Shown: piece after piece, positions 36,480 to 44,819 of the stretch
Position numbering within the stretch: the stretch's first letter is position 1
Layout of the letters: the number at the start of each line of letters is the position of its first letter
DNA from: Pseudomonas taetrolens
GTDB lineage: Bacteria; Pseudomonadota; Gammaproteobacteria; Pseudomonadales; Pseudomonadaceae
Length of the DNA stretch: 64,000 bases
Reading direction: 5' to 3'
Assembly (NCBI RefSeq): GCF_900475285.1
Contig: NZ_LS483370.1
Span: forward strand, 2,680,001-2,744,000
Translations under genes and position numbers: made by a program
The notes under the pieces: model-generated
The model's database searches: none
Told to the model about the DNA's origin: nothing
The model's input: the letters and a program-made list of their open reading frames with translations, nothing else

Positions 36480-37634
36480 ATGAGTGCTGTGATCAAAAAC
36501 CTCGAACAACCCACCGACCTGCCCCTTGTCAGCCTGCGTAACCTGAACAGGCACTACGGCGATTTTGCTGCCGTGGACAACATCTCGCTGGACATCAAGG
36601 AGGGTGAATTCCTCACCTTCCTCGGGTCCAGCGGGTCAGGTAAAAGCACCACCCTGTCGATGCTTGCCGGCTTCGAAACACCGAGCAGCGGCGAGATTCT
36701 GGTCAACGGCCAATCGCTGGTCAACGTGCCGCCCCACAAGCGCGACATCGGCATGGTGTTTCAGCGCTACTCACTGTTCCCGCACTTGTCAGTGCGCGAC
36801 AACATCGCGTTCCCGCTGGCGATTCGCAAGCTGTCCAGTGCCGAGCGCGACCGCCGGGTCGACGCCATGCTCAAACTGGTCCAACTGGATACGTTCGCCC
36901 ATCGCCGTCCGTCCCAACTCTCCGGTGGCCAGCAGCAACGCGTGGCCATCGCCCGGGCGCTGGTCTATGAACCACGCATTCTGCTGATGGATGAGCCCCT
37001 GGGGGCCCTCGACAAAAAGCTGCGCGAAGACTTGCAGGACGAGCTGCGCCAACTGCATCGACGTCTGGGCATCACCATCGTCTACGTCACCCACGACCAG
37101 GAAGAAGCCATGCGCCTGTCCCAGCGCATCGCCATTTTCAGTCACGGCAAGATTGTCGGCCTGGGCAGTGGGTACGACCTTTACCAGAACCCGCCCAACG
37201 CCTTTGTCGCGTCGTTCCTCGGCAACTCTAACTTCCTCAGGCTCAAGGCCCGGGGCAGTGGTGCTGCAAGCTTTGAAGGCCAGCCGTTGTCGATTCGCCT
37301 CACCGCCGGCCTGCACAACGATCAGGATGTGTTACTGATGGTCCGTCCGGAAAAGGCCCAGGCTCTGAGCTTGCAGCAAGCTCACCAGGAGCCTTTGGCC
37401 AGCGGCTGGAACGCCGTATCGGCGAAAGTGCTGGAAGTACTGTTTCTGGGCGAAAGCCAGACCTGCAGCGTCGTTACGGCCGGCGGCACGGCAATGACCG
37501 TCAAGGCGCTGTCTGCCGCCGGCATGCCGCTCAAGGCCGGCGACCCGGTGCAAGTACGCTGGGCCACGGCTGACGCCTGCGTATACACCGACTGGGCGGA
37601 AAGCGATCTGAACAAAGCCGCCGCTCACTCCTGA
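36480..37634 (+). CDS. ABC transporter ATP-binding protein (PotA/PotG-like)
   Basis: 384 aa from ATG 36480 (AGGAG upstream). Walker A GSSGSGKST (~50-58), Q-loop VFQRYSLFPHLSV, signature LSGGQQQR (~145-152), Walker B ILLMDEP and the H-loop THDQEEA are all intact. The C-terminal ~120 residues form the TOBE domain typical of polyamine-type importers. It powers import through the two permeases. It is the last gene of the four-gene operon and is followed by a strong bidirectional terminator. Confidence 0.94.
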   Translation: MSAVIKNLEQPTDLPLVSLRNLNRHYGDFAAVDNISLDIKEGEFLTFLGSSGSGKSTTLSMLAGFETPSSGEILVNGQSLVNVPPHKRDIGMVFQRYSLFPHLSVRDNIAFPLAIRKLSSAERDRRVDAMLKLVQLDTFAHRRPSQLSGGQQQRVAIARALVYEPRILLMDEPLGALDKKLREDLQDELRQLHRRLGITIVYVTHDQEEAMRLSQRIAIFSHGKIVGLGSGYDLYQNPPNAFVASFLGNSNFLRLKARGSGAASFEGQPLSIRLTAGLHNDQDVLLMVRPEKAQALSLQQAHQEPLASGWNAVSAKVLEVLFLGESQTCSVVTAGGTAMTVKALSAAGMPLKAGDPVQVRWATADACVYTDWAESDLNKAAAHS

Positions 37635-37662
37635 ACCCCGCCAAGACCAGCGACTGCACACC

Positions 37663-37698
37663 CACAAAAACGCCCGGCATTTGCCGGGCGTTTTTGTG
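37663..37698. terminator. Bidirectional rho-independent terminator
   Basis: CACAAAAACGCCCGGC and GCCGGGCGTTTTTGTG pair perfectly over 16 bp around ATTT, with T-runs in both directions. It lies between the ABC operon (plus) and the NCS1 permease (minus). Confidence 0.95.
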
Positions 37699-37725
37699 TC
37701 GGGTTCAGGCGTGGCTGATAAGTTT

Positions 37726-39132
37726 CTAGTCGCTGTAGACCAGCGTTGCGGATTTGACGCCCTGTGCCTGTCCACGCGTCGCCAGGCAGTAGTACAGCGG
37801 GCATGTAACCACCAGCCCGACCAGCCACGACAGGTCAGCACCTTCCACCAGGTTGGCATACGGGCCAACATACAGCGAGGTGTTGGCAAACGGCAGTTGC
37901 ACAATGATGCCGATGAAATACGCCACGATTGCGTACAGGTTATAGCGCCCGTAGATCCCGCCATCCGCACTGAAAATCGAGGCAATGTCGTAGTTGCCGC
38001 GCTTGATCACATAGAAGTCGATCAGATTGATCGAAGCCCAGGGCACCAGCACCAGCAACAGCGCCAGGATCAGGCCGATGAACTGCGAAATGAAGTCCGC
38101 CGAGGCGCTCAGGGCAACCAGGCAGCAACCGCTCAGCACAATAGCCGACAACACCACCCGCACCTTGATGCTGGGTGTCCACTGGCTGGCGAACGTCTGG
38201 ATCGAGGTGATGATCGACAGCACCGCACCGTACAGATTCAACGCGTTGTGACTGATGATATTGAGCAGGAACAGCACCATCAGAATCGGCCCAAGCCAGC
38301 CCGTCGACTGCTTGACCGCGACCATTGCCTCAGTCCCTTCGGGGGTCGCCAGTACCGCGACCGCGCCGAACGAAAAGGACAGTATCGTGCCCAGGGTCGC
38401 CCCCAGGTAAGTAGCAAAGAATGGTTTGGCAAAGCCGATGTCGGCCGGCAGGTACCGCGAATAGTCCGAGACATACGGCGAGAAGCTGATCTGCCAGATG
38501 ATCCCCAGTGACACCGTTGCCAGCCATCCGGAAAGGTTGAAACCGCCACGGGTCAGGAAGTCGGCCGGCAAGTCATGGGCGAATATGTACAGAAAGCCGG
38601 CCAGCAAGGCGCTGCCCATGACCCAGGTGCCAATGCGATTGAGGGTATGAATGAAACGGTAACCGATCACGCCAATCGCTGTTGCGCTCAAGGCACCGAT
38701 CAGAATGCTCGCAGGCACCGGTACCGACGGGACAATCCCGACAATGGATTTGCCGGCCAGTACGATATTGGAGATGAAAAAGCCGACATAAATGATCGCC
38801 GCAAAACAGACGATCAACAGCGCACCATAGCGGCCGAACTGGCCACGGCTCTGGACCATTTGCGGGATCCCCATGCGCGGCCCCTGGGCTGACGCCAGGG
38901 CAATCACGAGGCCACCGACCATGTGCCCCAAGGCAATCGCCAGCAGGCCCCAAAACAGGTCGAGGTGGAACACTTGCACCACCATTGCGCCCGTCACGAT
39001 GGGCAGGGGCGCAATATTGGTACTGAACCATAGGGTGAACAGGTCGCGGGCCTTCCCATGGCGTTCCGCGAGTGGGACGTAGTCGACCGTGTGGTTCTCG
39101 ATCAGGGGGTCTTGCCGGGACATCTGGGACAT
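37726..39132 (-). CDS. NCS1-family permease, copy 1
   Basis: 468 aa with about twelve membrane helices. NCS1 hallmarks: the N-terminal DYVPLAERHGKARDLFTLWF, AQGPRMGIPQMVQSRGQFG between helices 2 and 3, SPYVSDYSRYLP near the middle, and the C-terminal VPWASINLIDFYVIKRG. The family imports nucleobases, hydantoins, allantoin and some B vitamins, usually with Na+ or H+. It is one of two NCS1 permeases in the island (the other at 42142); they are recognisably related but not near-identical. Operator site 4 lies 88 bp before the start. The transporter class supports a small planar N-heterocycle as substrate. Confidence 0.92.
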   Translation of the reverse strand: MSQMSRQDPLIENHTVDYVPLAERHGKARDLFTLWFSTNIAPLPIVTGAMVVQVFHLDLFWGLLAIALGHMVGGLVIALASAQGPRMGIPQMVQSRGQFGRYGALLIVCFAAIIYVGFFISNIVLAGKSIVGIVPSVPVPASILIGALSATAIGVIGYRFIHTLNRIGTWVMGSALLAGFLYIFAHDLPADFLTRGGFNLSGWLATVSLGIIWQISFSPYVSDYSRYLPADIGFAKPFFATYLGATLGTILSFSFGAVAVLATPEGTEAMVAVKQSTGWLGPILMVLFLLNIISHNALNLYGAVLSIITSIQTFASQWTPSIKVRVVLSAIVLSGCCLVALSASADFISQFIGLILALLLVLVPWASINLIDFYVIKRGNYDIASIFSADGGIYGRYNLYAIVAYFIGIIVQLPFANTSLYVGPYANLVEGADLSWLVGLVVTCPLYYCLATRGQAQGVKSATLVYSD

Positions 39133-39219
39133 AGGAATGAACTCAAGTTTGTCTGATCTTATAGTTGTATGAAGCCAAACCGGAGGTGCTCTCTGGCAAC
39201 CCCTCAGATGAGTACCATA

Positions 39220-39235
39220 TTATGGTATTCCAAAC
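39220..39235. promoter_or_regulatory. GntR-type operator, site 4
   Basis: TTATGGTATTCCAAAC, with an overlapping inverted repeat TACCATATTATGGTA at 39213-39227, lies upstream of the NCS1 permease start at 39132. It could allow two bound dimers. It is the exact reverse complement of site 3. Confidence 0.75.
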
Positions 39236-39392
39236 TTAAAACAAGACTGATCCGGTCCCTGAGCGCTCATCTGATCCGCAATCCTGACGCATCAATGCCG
39301 GGATCTTCCAGTTAAAACCCCCGTTAACATTGACTTTAAGACCGATGGTGTACGTTTATCGTTTCACTAAAAAAGACCTTGCAAAGAACGTA

Positions 39393-39408
39393 TTACGGTA
39401 TACCATCA
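39393..39408. promoter_or_regulatory. GntR-type operator, site 5
   Basis: TTACGGTATACCATCA keeps the GGTATACC core. It lies 46 bp before the flavin reductase start at 39455. The gap 39133-39454 contains only sites 4 and 5 and AT-rich promoter-like sequence. Confidence 0.75.
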
Positions 39409-39454
39409 GACCTACAAATCATAAAAACCAGCCCCACCGTTCGAGGACCGTCCC

Positions 39455-39940
39455 ATGATTGATGCCGCCATCTACAAACAAGTAATGGGTTCGTTTCCGT
39501 CCGGGGTCACCGTCATCACCACCCTGGATGACGACGGCCAGGTCGTCGGCCTGACTGCCAGCGCTTTCAGCTCGCTGTCGATGGATCCGGCACTGGTACT
39601 GTTCTGCCCCAACTACAGCTCGGATTCCTACCCGGTACTGATCAAAAATAAACGCTTTGCCATCCACGTCCTTTCCGGCGGCCAGCAAAATGAGGCCTAT
39701 GCCTTTGCACGCAAGGGCAAAGACAAGGCTCAAGGCCTGGAATGGACACTGAGCGCGCTGGGCAACCCGATCCTGGCCAATGCCACGGCGGTCATCGAAT
39801 GCGAGCTGTGGCGCGAATATGAAGGAGGCGATCACGCCATCATGGTCGGCTCGGTGAAGAACCTGATCGTGCCCCGGCACAACGCCGGACCGTTGGTCTA
39901 TTGCCACGGCAAGATGGGTGCCCTGCCCGCCCTCGCCTGA
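39455..39940 (+). CDS. Flavin reductase, copy 2
   Basis: 161 aa and closely similar to the reductase at 28036 along its whole length (SFPSGVTVITT, GLTASAFSSLSMDPALVLFC, GDHAIMVG, and the ending LGxLPxLA). It reduces FMN or FAD with NAD(P)H. Its place 171 bp upstream of the LLM monooxygenase gene makes it the most obvious partner of that enzyme. It has its own operator in front, and another operator separates it from the monooxygenase, so the two genes may be expressed in different ratios. Retention of two paralogues suggests either dosage or two separate flavin steps. Confidence 0.93.
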   Translation: MIDAAIYKQVMGSFPSGVTVITTLDDDGQVVGLTASAFSSLSMDPALVLFCPNYSSDSYPVLIKNKRFAIHVLSGGQQNEAYAFARKGKDKAQGLEWTLSALGNPILANATAVIECELWREYEGGDHAIMVGSVKNLIVPRHNAGPLVYCHGKMGALPALA

Positions 39941-39964
39941 TGGCAAGACCGTGGCCTTTACGTA

Positions 39965-39980
39965 TTATGGAATACCGCAA
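39965..39980. promoter_or_regulatory. GntR-type operator, site 6
   Basis: TTATGGAATACCGCAA is the most diverged copy but keeps GG-N2-TACC. It lies in the 171-bp gap before the LLM monooxygenase at 40112. Confidence 0.65.
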
Positions 39981-40111
39981 AACCCGCAGCCGCTCTACGC
40001 TCTTGCGCCGAGCGCCTCAAGCAGCCAGAACACCCGGGAGCGTCCAGCGCTCCTTCCAGAAAACAGGTCTGCAGTCGACAGGCCGCCAATAAAAGATTTG
40101 AGGTAAGCGTC

Positions 40112-41155
40112 ATGAAGTTTTCCCTGTTCGTACACATGGAGCGCTGGGACGAAAGCATCAGCCATCGTCAGCTGTTCGAAGACCTGACCGAATTGACCCT
40201 GATGGCAGAAGCCGCTGGCTTCAGCACAGTATGGATTGGCGAACACCACGCCATGGAGTACACCATTTCACCGAGTCCCATGCCGCTGCTGGCGTACCTC
40301 GCGGGCAAAACCACCACCATTCACCTTGGCGCCGGCACCATCATCGCGCCCTTCTGGCATCCGCTGCGAGTGGCCGGTGAGTGTGCGCTGCTCGACGTGA
40401 TCAGCAACGGACGCATGGAAGTCGGTCTGGCCCGTGGCGCCTATCAGGTGGAGTTCGACCGGATGGCCGGTGGCATGCCGGCTTCGTCCGGCGGTCAGGC
40501 CTTGCGCGAAATGGTCCCGGTGGTGCGTGCGCTGTGGCAAGGCGACTACGCCCACGATGGCGATATCTGGAAATTCCCGACGTCCACCAGCGTACCGAAG
40601 CCGATCCAGAAGCCTAACCCGCCGATGTGGATCGCCGCGCGCGACCCGGATTCCCACAACTTCGCCGTCGCCAATGGCTGCAACGTGATGGTCACGCCGC
40701 TGATGAAAGGCGACGAAGAAGTCCTCGACCTGAAGAACAAGTTTCAGGCCGCGCTCGACAACAATCCGGACGTCCCGCGCCCGCAACTGATGGTGCTGCG
40801 TCACACCCACGTTCACGCGCCGGACGATACCGAAGGCTGGAAAATCGGGGCCCGGGCCATTTCGCGTTTTTACCGCACTTTCGATGCCTGGTTCGGCAAC
40901 AAGCAAGTGCCGGTCAATGGTTTCCTGGCACCCAGCCCGGAGGATAAGTTCGCCGAGCGCCCGGAATTCCAACTGGAAAACATCCGCAAAACCGCGATGA
41001 TCGGCACCGCCGAAGAAATAATTCCGCGCATCAAGCACTATCAGGAACTGGGTGTGGACGAGTTCAGCTTCTGGTGTGACAACAGCTTGCCCCACGCGGA
41101 AAAGAAAAAGTCCCTGGAACTGTTTATCAAACACGTGGTTCCAGCGTTTCGCTGA
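40112..41155 (+). CDS. LLM-class flavin-dependent monooxygenase
   Basis: 347 aa, a luciferase-like TIM-barrel oxygenase: MKFSLFVHMERWDES at the start, AGFSTVWIGEHHAMEY (~35-50), LGAGTIIAPFWHPLRVAGECALLD (~72-95), NGRMEVGLARGAYQVEFDRM (~100-120) and the C-terminal GTAEEIIPRIKHYQELGVDEFSFW. It uses reduced flavin from a separate reductase and O2. RutA, which opens uracil, and the flavin-dependent ring-opening enzyme of bacterial pyridine degradation are of this general type. It is the probable key enzyme of the island, inserting oxygen into or opening the ring of the substrate. GAGGTAA precedes the ATG. Confidence 0.93.
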   Translation: MKFSLFVHMERWDESISHRQLFEDLTELTLMAEAAGFSTVWIGEHHAMEYTISPSPMPLLAYLAGKTTTIHLGAGTIIAPFWHPLRVAGECALLDVISNGRMEVGLARGAYQVEFDRMAGGMPASSGGQALREMVPVVRALWQGDYAHDGDIWKFPTSTSVPKPIQKPNPPMWIAARDPDSHNFAVANGCNVMVTPLMKGDEEVLDLKNKFQAALDNNPDVPRPQLMVLRHTHVHAPDDTEGWKIGARAISRFYRTFDAWFGNKQVPVNGFLAPSPEDKFAERPEFQLENIRKTAMIGTAEEIIPRIKHYQELGVDEFSFWCDNSLPHAEKKKSLELFIKHVVPAFR

Positions 41156-41214
41156 AACCACTGACCAGCCCCGGACATGCAGGCCGGGGGTAACTGACCT
41201 GCAGGGTCGAAGCC

Positions 41215-41367
41215 ATGATCACTCACCGCCTCCCATTGCTCACCCTTCCCTGCAGTGCCGAGCAGGTTTACCTGCGCGGTGAATGGACCGCTTCACACAT
41301 CCGCCTCAAACGCCTGCGCGCCAGCGTTGCAGCCAAGCAGAATGGTTTCTGGCAAATAGTTCACTGA
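41215..41367 (+). CDS. Possible small protein, 50 aa
   Basis: An open frame MITHRLPLLTLPCSAEQVYL continues to RGEWTASHIRLKRL and ends WQIVH. The ribosome site is weak (AGGG about 9 bases before the ATG). No family is recognised. It fills part of the 303-bp gap between the monooxygenase and the cysteine hydrolase, which otherwise shows nothing and has no operator copy. It could be a genuine small protein, a decayed gene or chance. Confidence 0.25.
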   Translation: MITHRLPLLTLPCSAEQVYLRGEWTASHIRLKRLRASVAAKQNGFWQIVH

Positions 41368-41458
41368 GCCGACCCGAACTAACATAAACGCACGCCACGC
41401 CGCGCCCTCAACCGGCGTGCCCGTGCATTGCGCTTCGGCTCATGATCAGGTTTGCCCA

Positions 41459-42136
41459 ATGAACAATAACAACGCGCTGTTGATCATCGACATGCAACAG
41501 GAGGACGGTTTCGTCCTCAAAAACTTCGAGGCGGTGCAGGCCAACACCGCCGCCTTGCTCGAGACCGCCCGCAGCCAGCGGATCCCGGTCATTTATACCC
41601 GTCATGTCAATCAGGCTGACGGCAGTGACATGCCTCATGGCGAACCCCGCGACGCCGACGGAGGACCGAGTGGCTACCGCGCCGGCACCCGTCAAGTGGA
41701 AATCATCGAGCATCTGGCACCTCTGCCGGATGAATGCGTCATCGACAAGGGTCGTTACAGTGCCTTCCACCGCACCGACCTGGATGCCCGGCTCAAGACT
41801 CTCAGGGTTGATACCCTGATTATCAGCGGCGTGCTGACCGATGTCTGCGTGCTCAGCAGCGTATTCGATGCCTTCGCCCTGGGTTATCGCATTCGCCTGG
41901 TCAGCGACGCCTGCACCACCACCACGCTGGCTGGCCACTATGCGGCGCTGTTGATAATGGCTAATTGGGTGTATGCCCTCGAAATCCTCACCACCGACCA
42001 ATGCCAGCGCGCGCTGCAAGGGCTTGCTCACCTGAGTCTGATCACCGAAGGGCCGGATGAGTTCGCCCACCCGCCTCACGCGTTCGAAAGCACCATCGCC
42101 CGCCTGCAGGCGCACCTCACCCGGACTCAGGAGTAA
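41459..42136 (+). CDS. Cysteine hydrolase (isochorismatase-like)
   Basis: 225 aa from ATG 41459. The catalytic triad is complete: Asp11 (IIDMQ), Lys97 (IDKGRYSAF) and Cys130 (GVLTDVCVLS), with the family's cis-peptide region just before the cysteine. Members cleave amides, ureido acids or N-carbamoyl groups; RutB in uracil breakdown is one. In this island it would release ammonia, formate or a carbamate from the ring-opened product, which is inference from family and context. The stop is 5 bp before the NCS1 permease start, so they form an operon. Confidence 0.92.
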   Translation: MNNNNALLIIDMQQEDGFVLKNFEAVQANTAALLETARSQRIPVIYTRHVNQADGSDMPHGEPRDADGGPSGYRAGTRQVEIIEHLAPLPDECVIDKGRYSAFHRTDLDARLKTLRVDTLIISGVLTDVCVLSSVFDAFALGYRIRLVSDACTTTTLAGHYAALLIMANWVYALEILTTDQCQRALQGLAHLSLITEGPDEFAHPPHAFESTIARLQAHLTRTQE

Positions 42137-42141
42137 TCGCC

Positions 42142-43503
42142 ATGCAAGTCGAAAAAAGAAGCATCGATTTCGTCCCTGAATCCGAGCGTCACGGTCATCC
42201 CGGCTCGCTGTTCTTTATCTGGTTTGGCGCCAACATGAACATCACCACCATCGCTTCCGGCGTGCTACCGGTGGTGATGGGGCTGAACCTGTTCTGGAGT
42301 GCTCTGGCGATCATTATCGGTTCGCTGGTGGGGGCAATCTTCATGGCCTCTCACTCGGCACAGGGCCCGAAGCTGGGAATCCCGCAAATGATCCAGAGCC
42401 GGGCGCAATTCGGCGTGCTGGGTGCGGTGTTGCCGTTGTTGTTCGTGATGCTGATTTACCTGGGGTTCTTTGTCAGCAACACCCTGCTCGCCGCCCAGGC
42501 GCTGGAGTCCGTCAGCCCGTTGCCGGCCACCGGCAACATCTACCTGATCGGCGCGCTGTGCTTCGTCGTCGCGCTGTATGGCTATCGCCTGATTCATCGT
42601 CTGCAGAAGCTGCTGTCTCTGCTGTCGCTGCTGATCTTCGCGGCCGCCACGTTGCTCGCTTTGCAGCTCCCGATAGCACCCGAACAATGGCTGCCGACGG
42701 GCTTCGTGCTGTCGAAGTTTCTGGTCGCGGTGAGCATTGCCGTGACCTGGCAGCTGTCGTACGCACCGTATGTCGCTGACTATTCGCGCTACCTGCCGAG
42801 CAACACCTCGTCGGCGAAAGTATTTTGGTACAGCTATGCCGGCACGGTCAGCGGTGGCGCCTGGATGATGATTCTGGGCGCCATGCTCAGCGTGGGTATC
42901 GGTGACTTTTCGAGCAATGTCGGTGGGCATGTTGTCGGGTTGTTTGGCGGCGGCGCATGGCTGCTGTTCGCGTTCATCCTGTACGGTCAGGTGTCGATCA
43001 ACGTCTTCAATCTGTATGGCGCGTTCATGTCGACCATCACCGTCATCGAACCCTTTGCCCGGCTCAAGGTGACGCCACGGGTGCGTGGCCTGTTCATGCT
43101 GGTGATCAGCCTGGTGGCGACAGCCTTGTGCACCATCAGCCAGGACAACTTCATCAACTTTTTCCTCAATTTCATCTTCTTCATGAGCTACTTCCTGATC
43201 CCATGGACGGCGATCAATCTGGTGGACTACTACTGCCTGCGCAAAGGTCAGTACCGGATTGACGATATCTTCGACATGAACGGGATGTACGGACGCATCA
43301 ACTGGATTGCCTGCGGCTGTTTTGTACTGGCGATCGCCCTCGAAATCCCCTTCATGAACACCACCTTGTACATTGGCCCGGTCGCCACGGCACTGGACGG
43401 CGTAGACCTGGCCTGGCTGGTTGGCTTGCTGGTACCTGCGCTGAGCTATTACTGGCTGATGAAACTCGACAAGCGCACCCACGGCGTCGCCGGCCTGTCG
43501 TGA
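42142..43503 (+). CDS. NCS1-family permease, copy 2
   Basis: 453 aa, about twelve membrane helices. It has the same NCS1 landmarks as copy 1: FVPESERHGHPGSLFFIWF, AQGPKLGIPQMIQSRAQFG, APYVADYSRYLPS and IPWTAINLVDYYCLRKGQ. Sequence between the landmarks differs clearly from copy 1, so the two may take different compounds, such as the parent and a metabolite. It follows the cysteine hydrolase by 5 bp. No operator copy stands directly before this pair, so read-through from the monooxygenase or a separate promoter is needed. Confidence 0.92.
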   Translation: MQVEKRSIDFVPESERHGHPGSLFFIWFGANMNITTIASGVLPVVMGLNLFWSALAIIIGSLVGAIFMASHSAQGPKLGIPQMIQSRAQFGVLGAVLPLLFVMLIYLGFFVSNTLLAAQALESVSPLPATGNIYLIGALCFVVALYGYRLIHRLQKLLSLLSLLIFAAATLLALQLPIAPEQWLPTGFVLSKFLVAVSIAVTWQLSYAPYVADYSRYLPSNTSSAKVFWYSYAGTVSGGAWMMILGAMLSVGIGDFSSNVGGHVVGLFGGGAWLLFAFILYGQVSINVFNLYGAFMSTITVIEPFARLKVTPRVRGLFMLVISLVATALCTISQDNFINFFLNFIFFMSYFLIPWTAINLVDYYCLRKGQYRIDDIFDMNGMYGRINWIACGCFVLAIALEIPFMNTTLYIGPVATALDGVDLAWLVGLLVPALSYYWLMKLDKRTHGVAGLS

Positions 43504-43512
43504 CCCTCCTCA

Positions 43513-43542
43513 GCCTGGCCCTCTCCCGGGAGAGGGCCAGGC
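43513..43542. terminator. Perfect 30-bp palindrome between convergent genes
   Basis: GCCTGGCCCTCTCCC joined directly to GGGAGAGGGCCAGGC: every base pairs, with no spacer. It lies in the 41-bp gap between the NCS1 permease and the convergent enolase-type gene, so it probably ends transcription from both sides despite lacking T-runs. Confidence 0.75.
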
Positions 43543-43544
43543 CT

Positions 43545-44819
43545 TCAGAAGCGCGGCTTGAGGGCTTTCCAGTCCGGTTTGTAGCGCTGCATCTGCTTCA
43601 CGTCGTCGCGCTGGCGAATGCCGCAGCTCAGGTATTGGTCGTTCAATTTGGCCAATTGCTCGTAATCCAGCTCAAGTCCCAATCCCGGTGCCCGGGTGAC
43701 TTTCACACACCCGTCGACAATGGGCAGCTTTCCGCCCTTTATCACTTCTTCATCCGGCTCCTGCCACGGGTAATGCGTGTCGCAGGCAAAGTCCAGATTA
43801 GGGACTGCGGCGGCGACATGGGCCATGGCCATCAGGCTGATGCCCAAATGCGAGTTGGAGTGCATGGACACCCCCAGGCCAAAGGTCTGACACATTTTGG
43901 CCAGCGTCTGGGTGTCGCGCAGGCCACCCCAATAGTGATGATCCGCCAGCACGATCTGCACGCTGTCGAGCGCGACACTGCGACGAAACTCCTCGAAATC
44001 GGTGACCACCATGTTGGTCGCCAGCGGCAGACCGGTGCGCTTGTGCAGTTCGGACATACCCTCGAGGCCCGGGGTCGGGTCCTCGTAATATTGCAGATCA
44101 TCGCCCAGTAACTCGGCCATCCGGATCGAGGTTTCAAGTGACCAGTTGCCATTCGGGTCGATCCGCAGCGGGTAGCCGGGAAAGGCCTTCTTCAGCGCCT
44201 TGATACAAGACACTTCGTGCTCGGGAGGCAGCGTCCCGGCCTTGAGCTTGATGCTTTTAAAGCCGTAGGCCTCAATCATGCGCCGCGCCTGGGCGACGAT
44301 CTGTTCTTCGTTCAGGGCTTCGCCCCAGGAGTCGGCCGGGTATGGCGAGTCGATGTGCCGTGCGTATTTGAAGAACAGGTAGGCGCTGAACGGTATTTCA
44401 TCGCGCACTGCCCCGCCCAGCAGGTCCACCAGAGGAACGTTCAGGGCGTGTGCCTGCAGATCGAGAAACGCCACTTCGAACGCCGAATAGGCATTGCTCA
44501 CGGCTTTGCTGGCATGGGACCCGGGCGCCAGCTCGGCACCGGCAATGCTCTGCGGTTTGCAGGCGGCTACGGTGGCCTGAACGATGGCCCGCAGCTGATT
44601 GAGGTTGAACGGGTCGAGGCCGATCAGTTGTGTTTGCAGTTGTTGTTGGATCGCCAGCGCCGGAGCATCGCCGTAGCTTTCACCCAGGCCAATGTAGCCA
44701 TTGTCGCTTTCGATCTCGATGATCGAACGCAAGGCAAACGGTTCGTGGATGCCGCTGGCATTCAGCAGCGGCGGATCACGGAACGCAATGGGGGTGACGG
44801 TGACTCGTTTGATTTTCAA
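43545..44819 (-). CDS. Enolase-superfamily sugar-acid dehydratase (glucarate-dehydratase-like)
   Basis: 424 aa from a TTG start at 44819 that overlaps the transporter's stop (TTGA) and has GGAG 7 bases upstream. A longer frame to 45278 is only the shadow of the transporter gene. Landmarks of the glucarate dehydratase group: GFKSIKLKAGTLPPEHE (the KxK base motif), RIDPNGNWSLETS and YYEDP (metal ligands), ATNMVVTDFEEFRRS, VQIVLADHHYWGG and SMHSNSHLGISLMAMAHVAAA with the catalytic His region. It would dehydrate D-glucarate, galactarate or a related acid sugar to a keto-deoxy product. The paired MFS transporter supports uptake of such an acid. Confidence 0.88.
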   Translation of the reverse strand: MKIKRVTVTPIAFRDPPLLNASGIHEPFALRSIIEIESDNGYIGLGESYGDAPALAIQQQLQTQLIGLDPFNLNQLRAIVQATVAACKPQSIAGAELAPGSHASKAVSNAYSAFEVAFLDLQAHALNVPLVDLLGGAVRDEIPFSAYLFFKYARHIDSPYPADSWGEALNEEQIVAQARRMIEAYGFKSIKLKAGTLPPEHEVSCIKALKKAFPGYPLRIDPNGNWSLETSIRMAELLGDDLQYYEDPTPGLEGMSELHKRTGLPLATNMVVTDFEEFRRSVALDSVQIVLADHHYWGGLRDTQTLAKMCQTFGLGVSMHSNSHLGISLMAMAHVAAAVPNLDFACDTHYPWQEPDEEVIKGGKLPIVDGCVKVTRAPGLGLELDYEQLAKLNDQYLSCGIRQRDDVKQMQRYKPDWKALKPRF

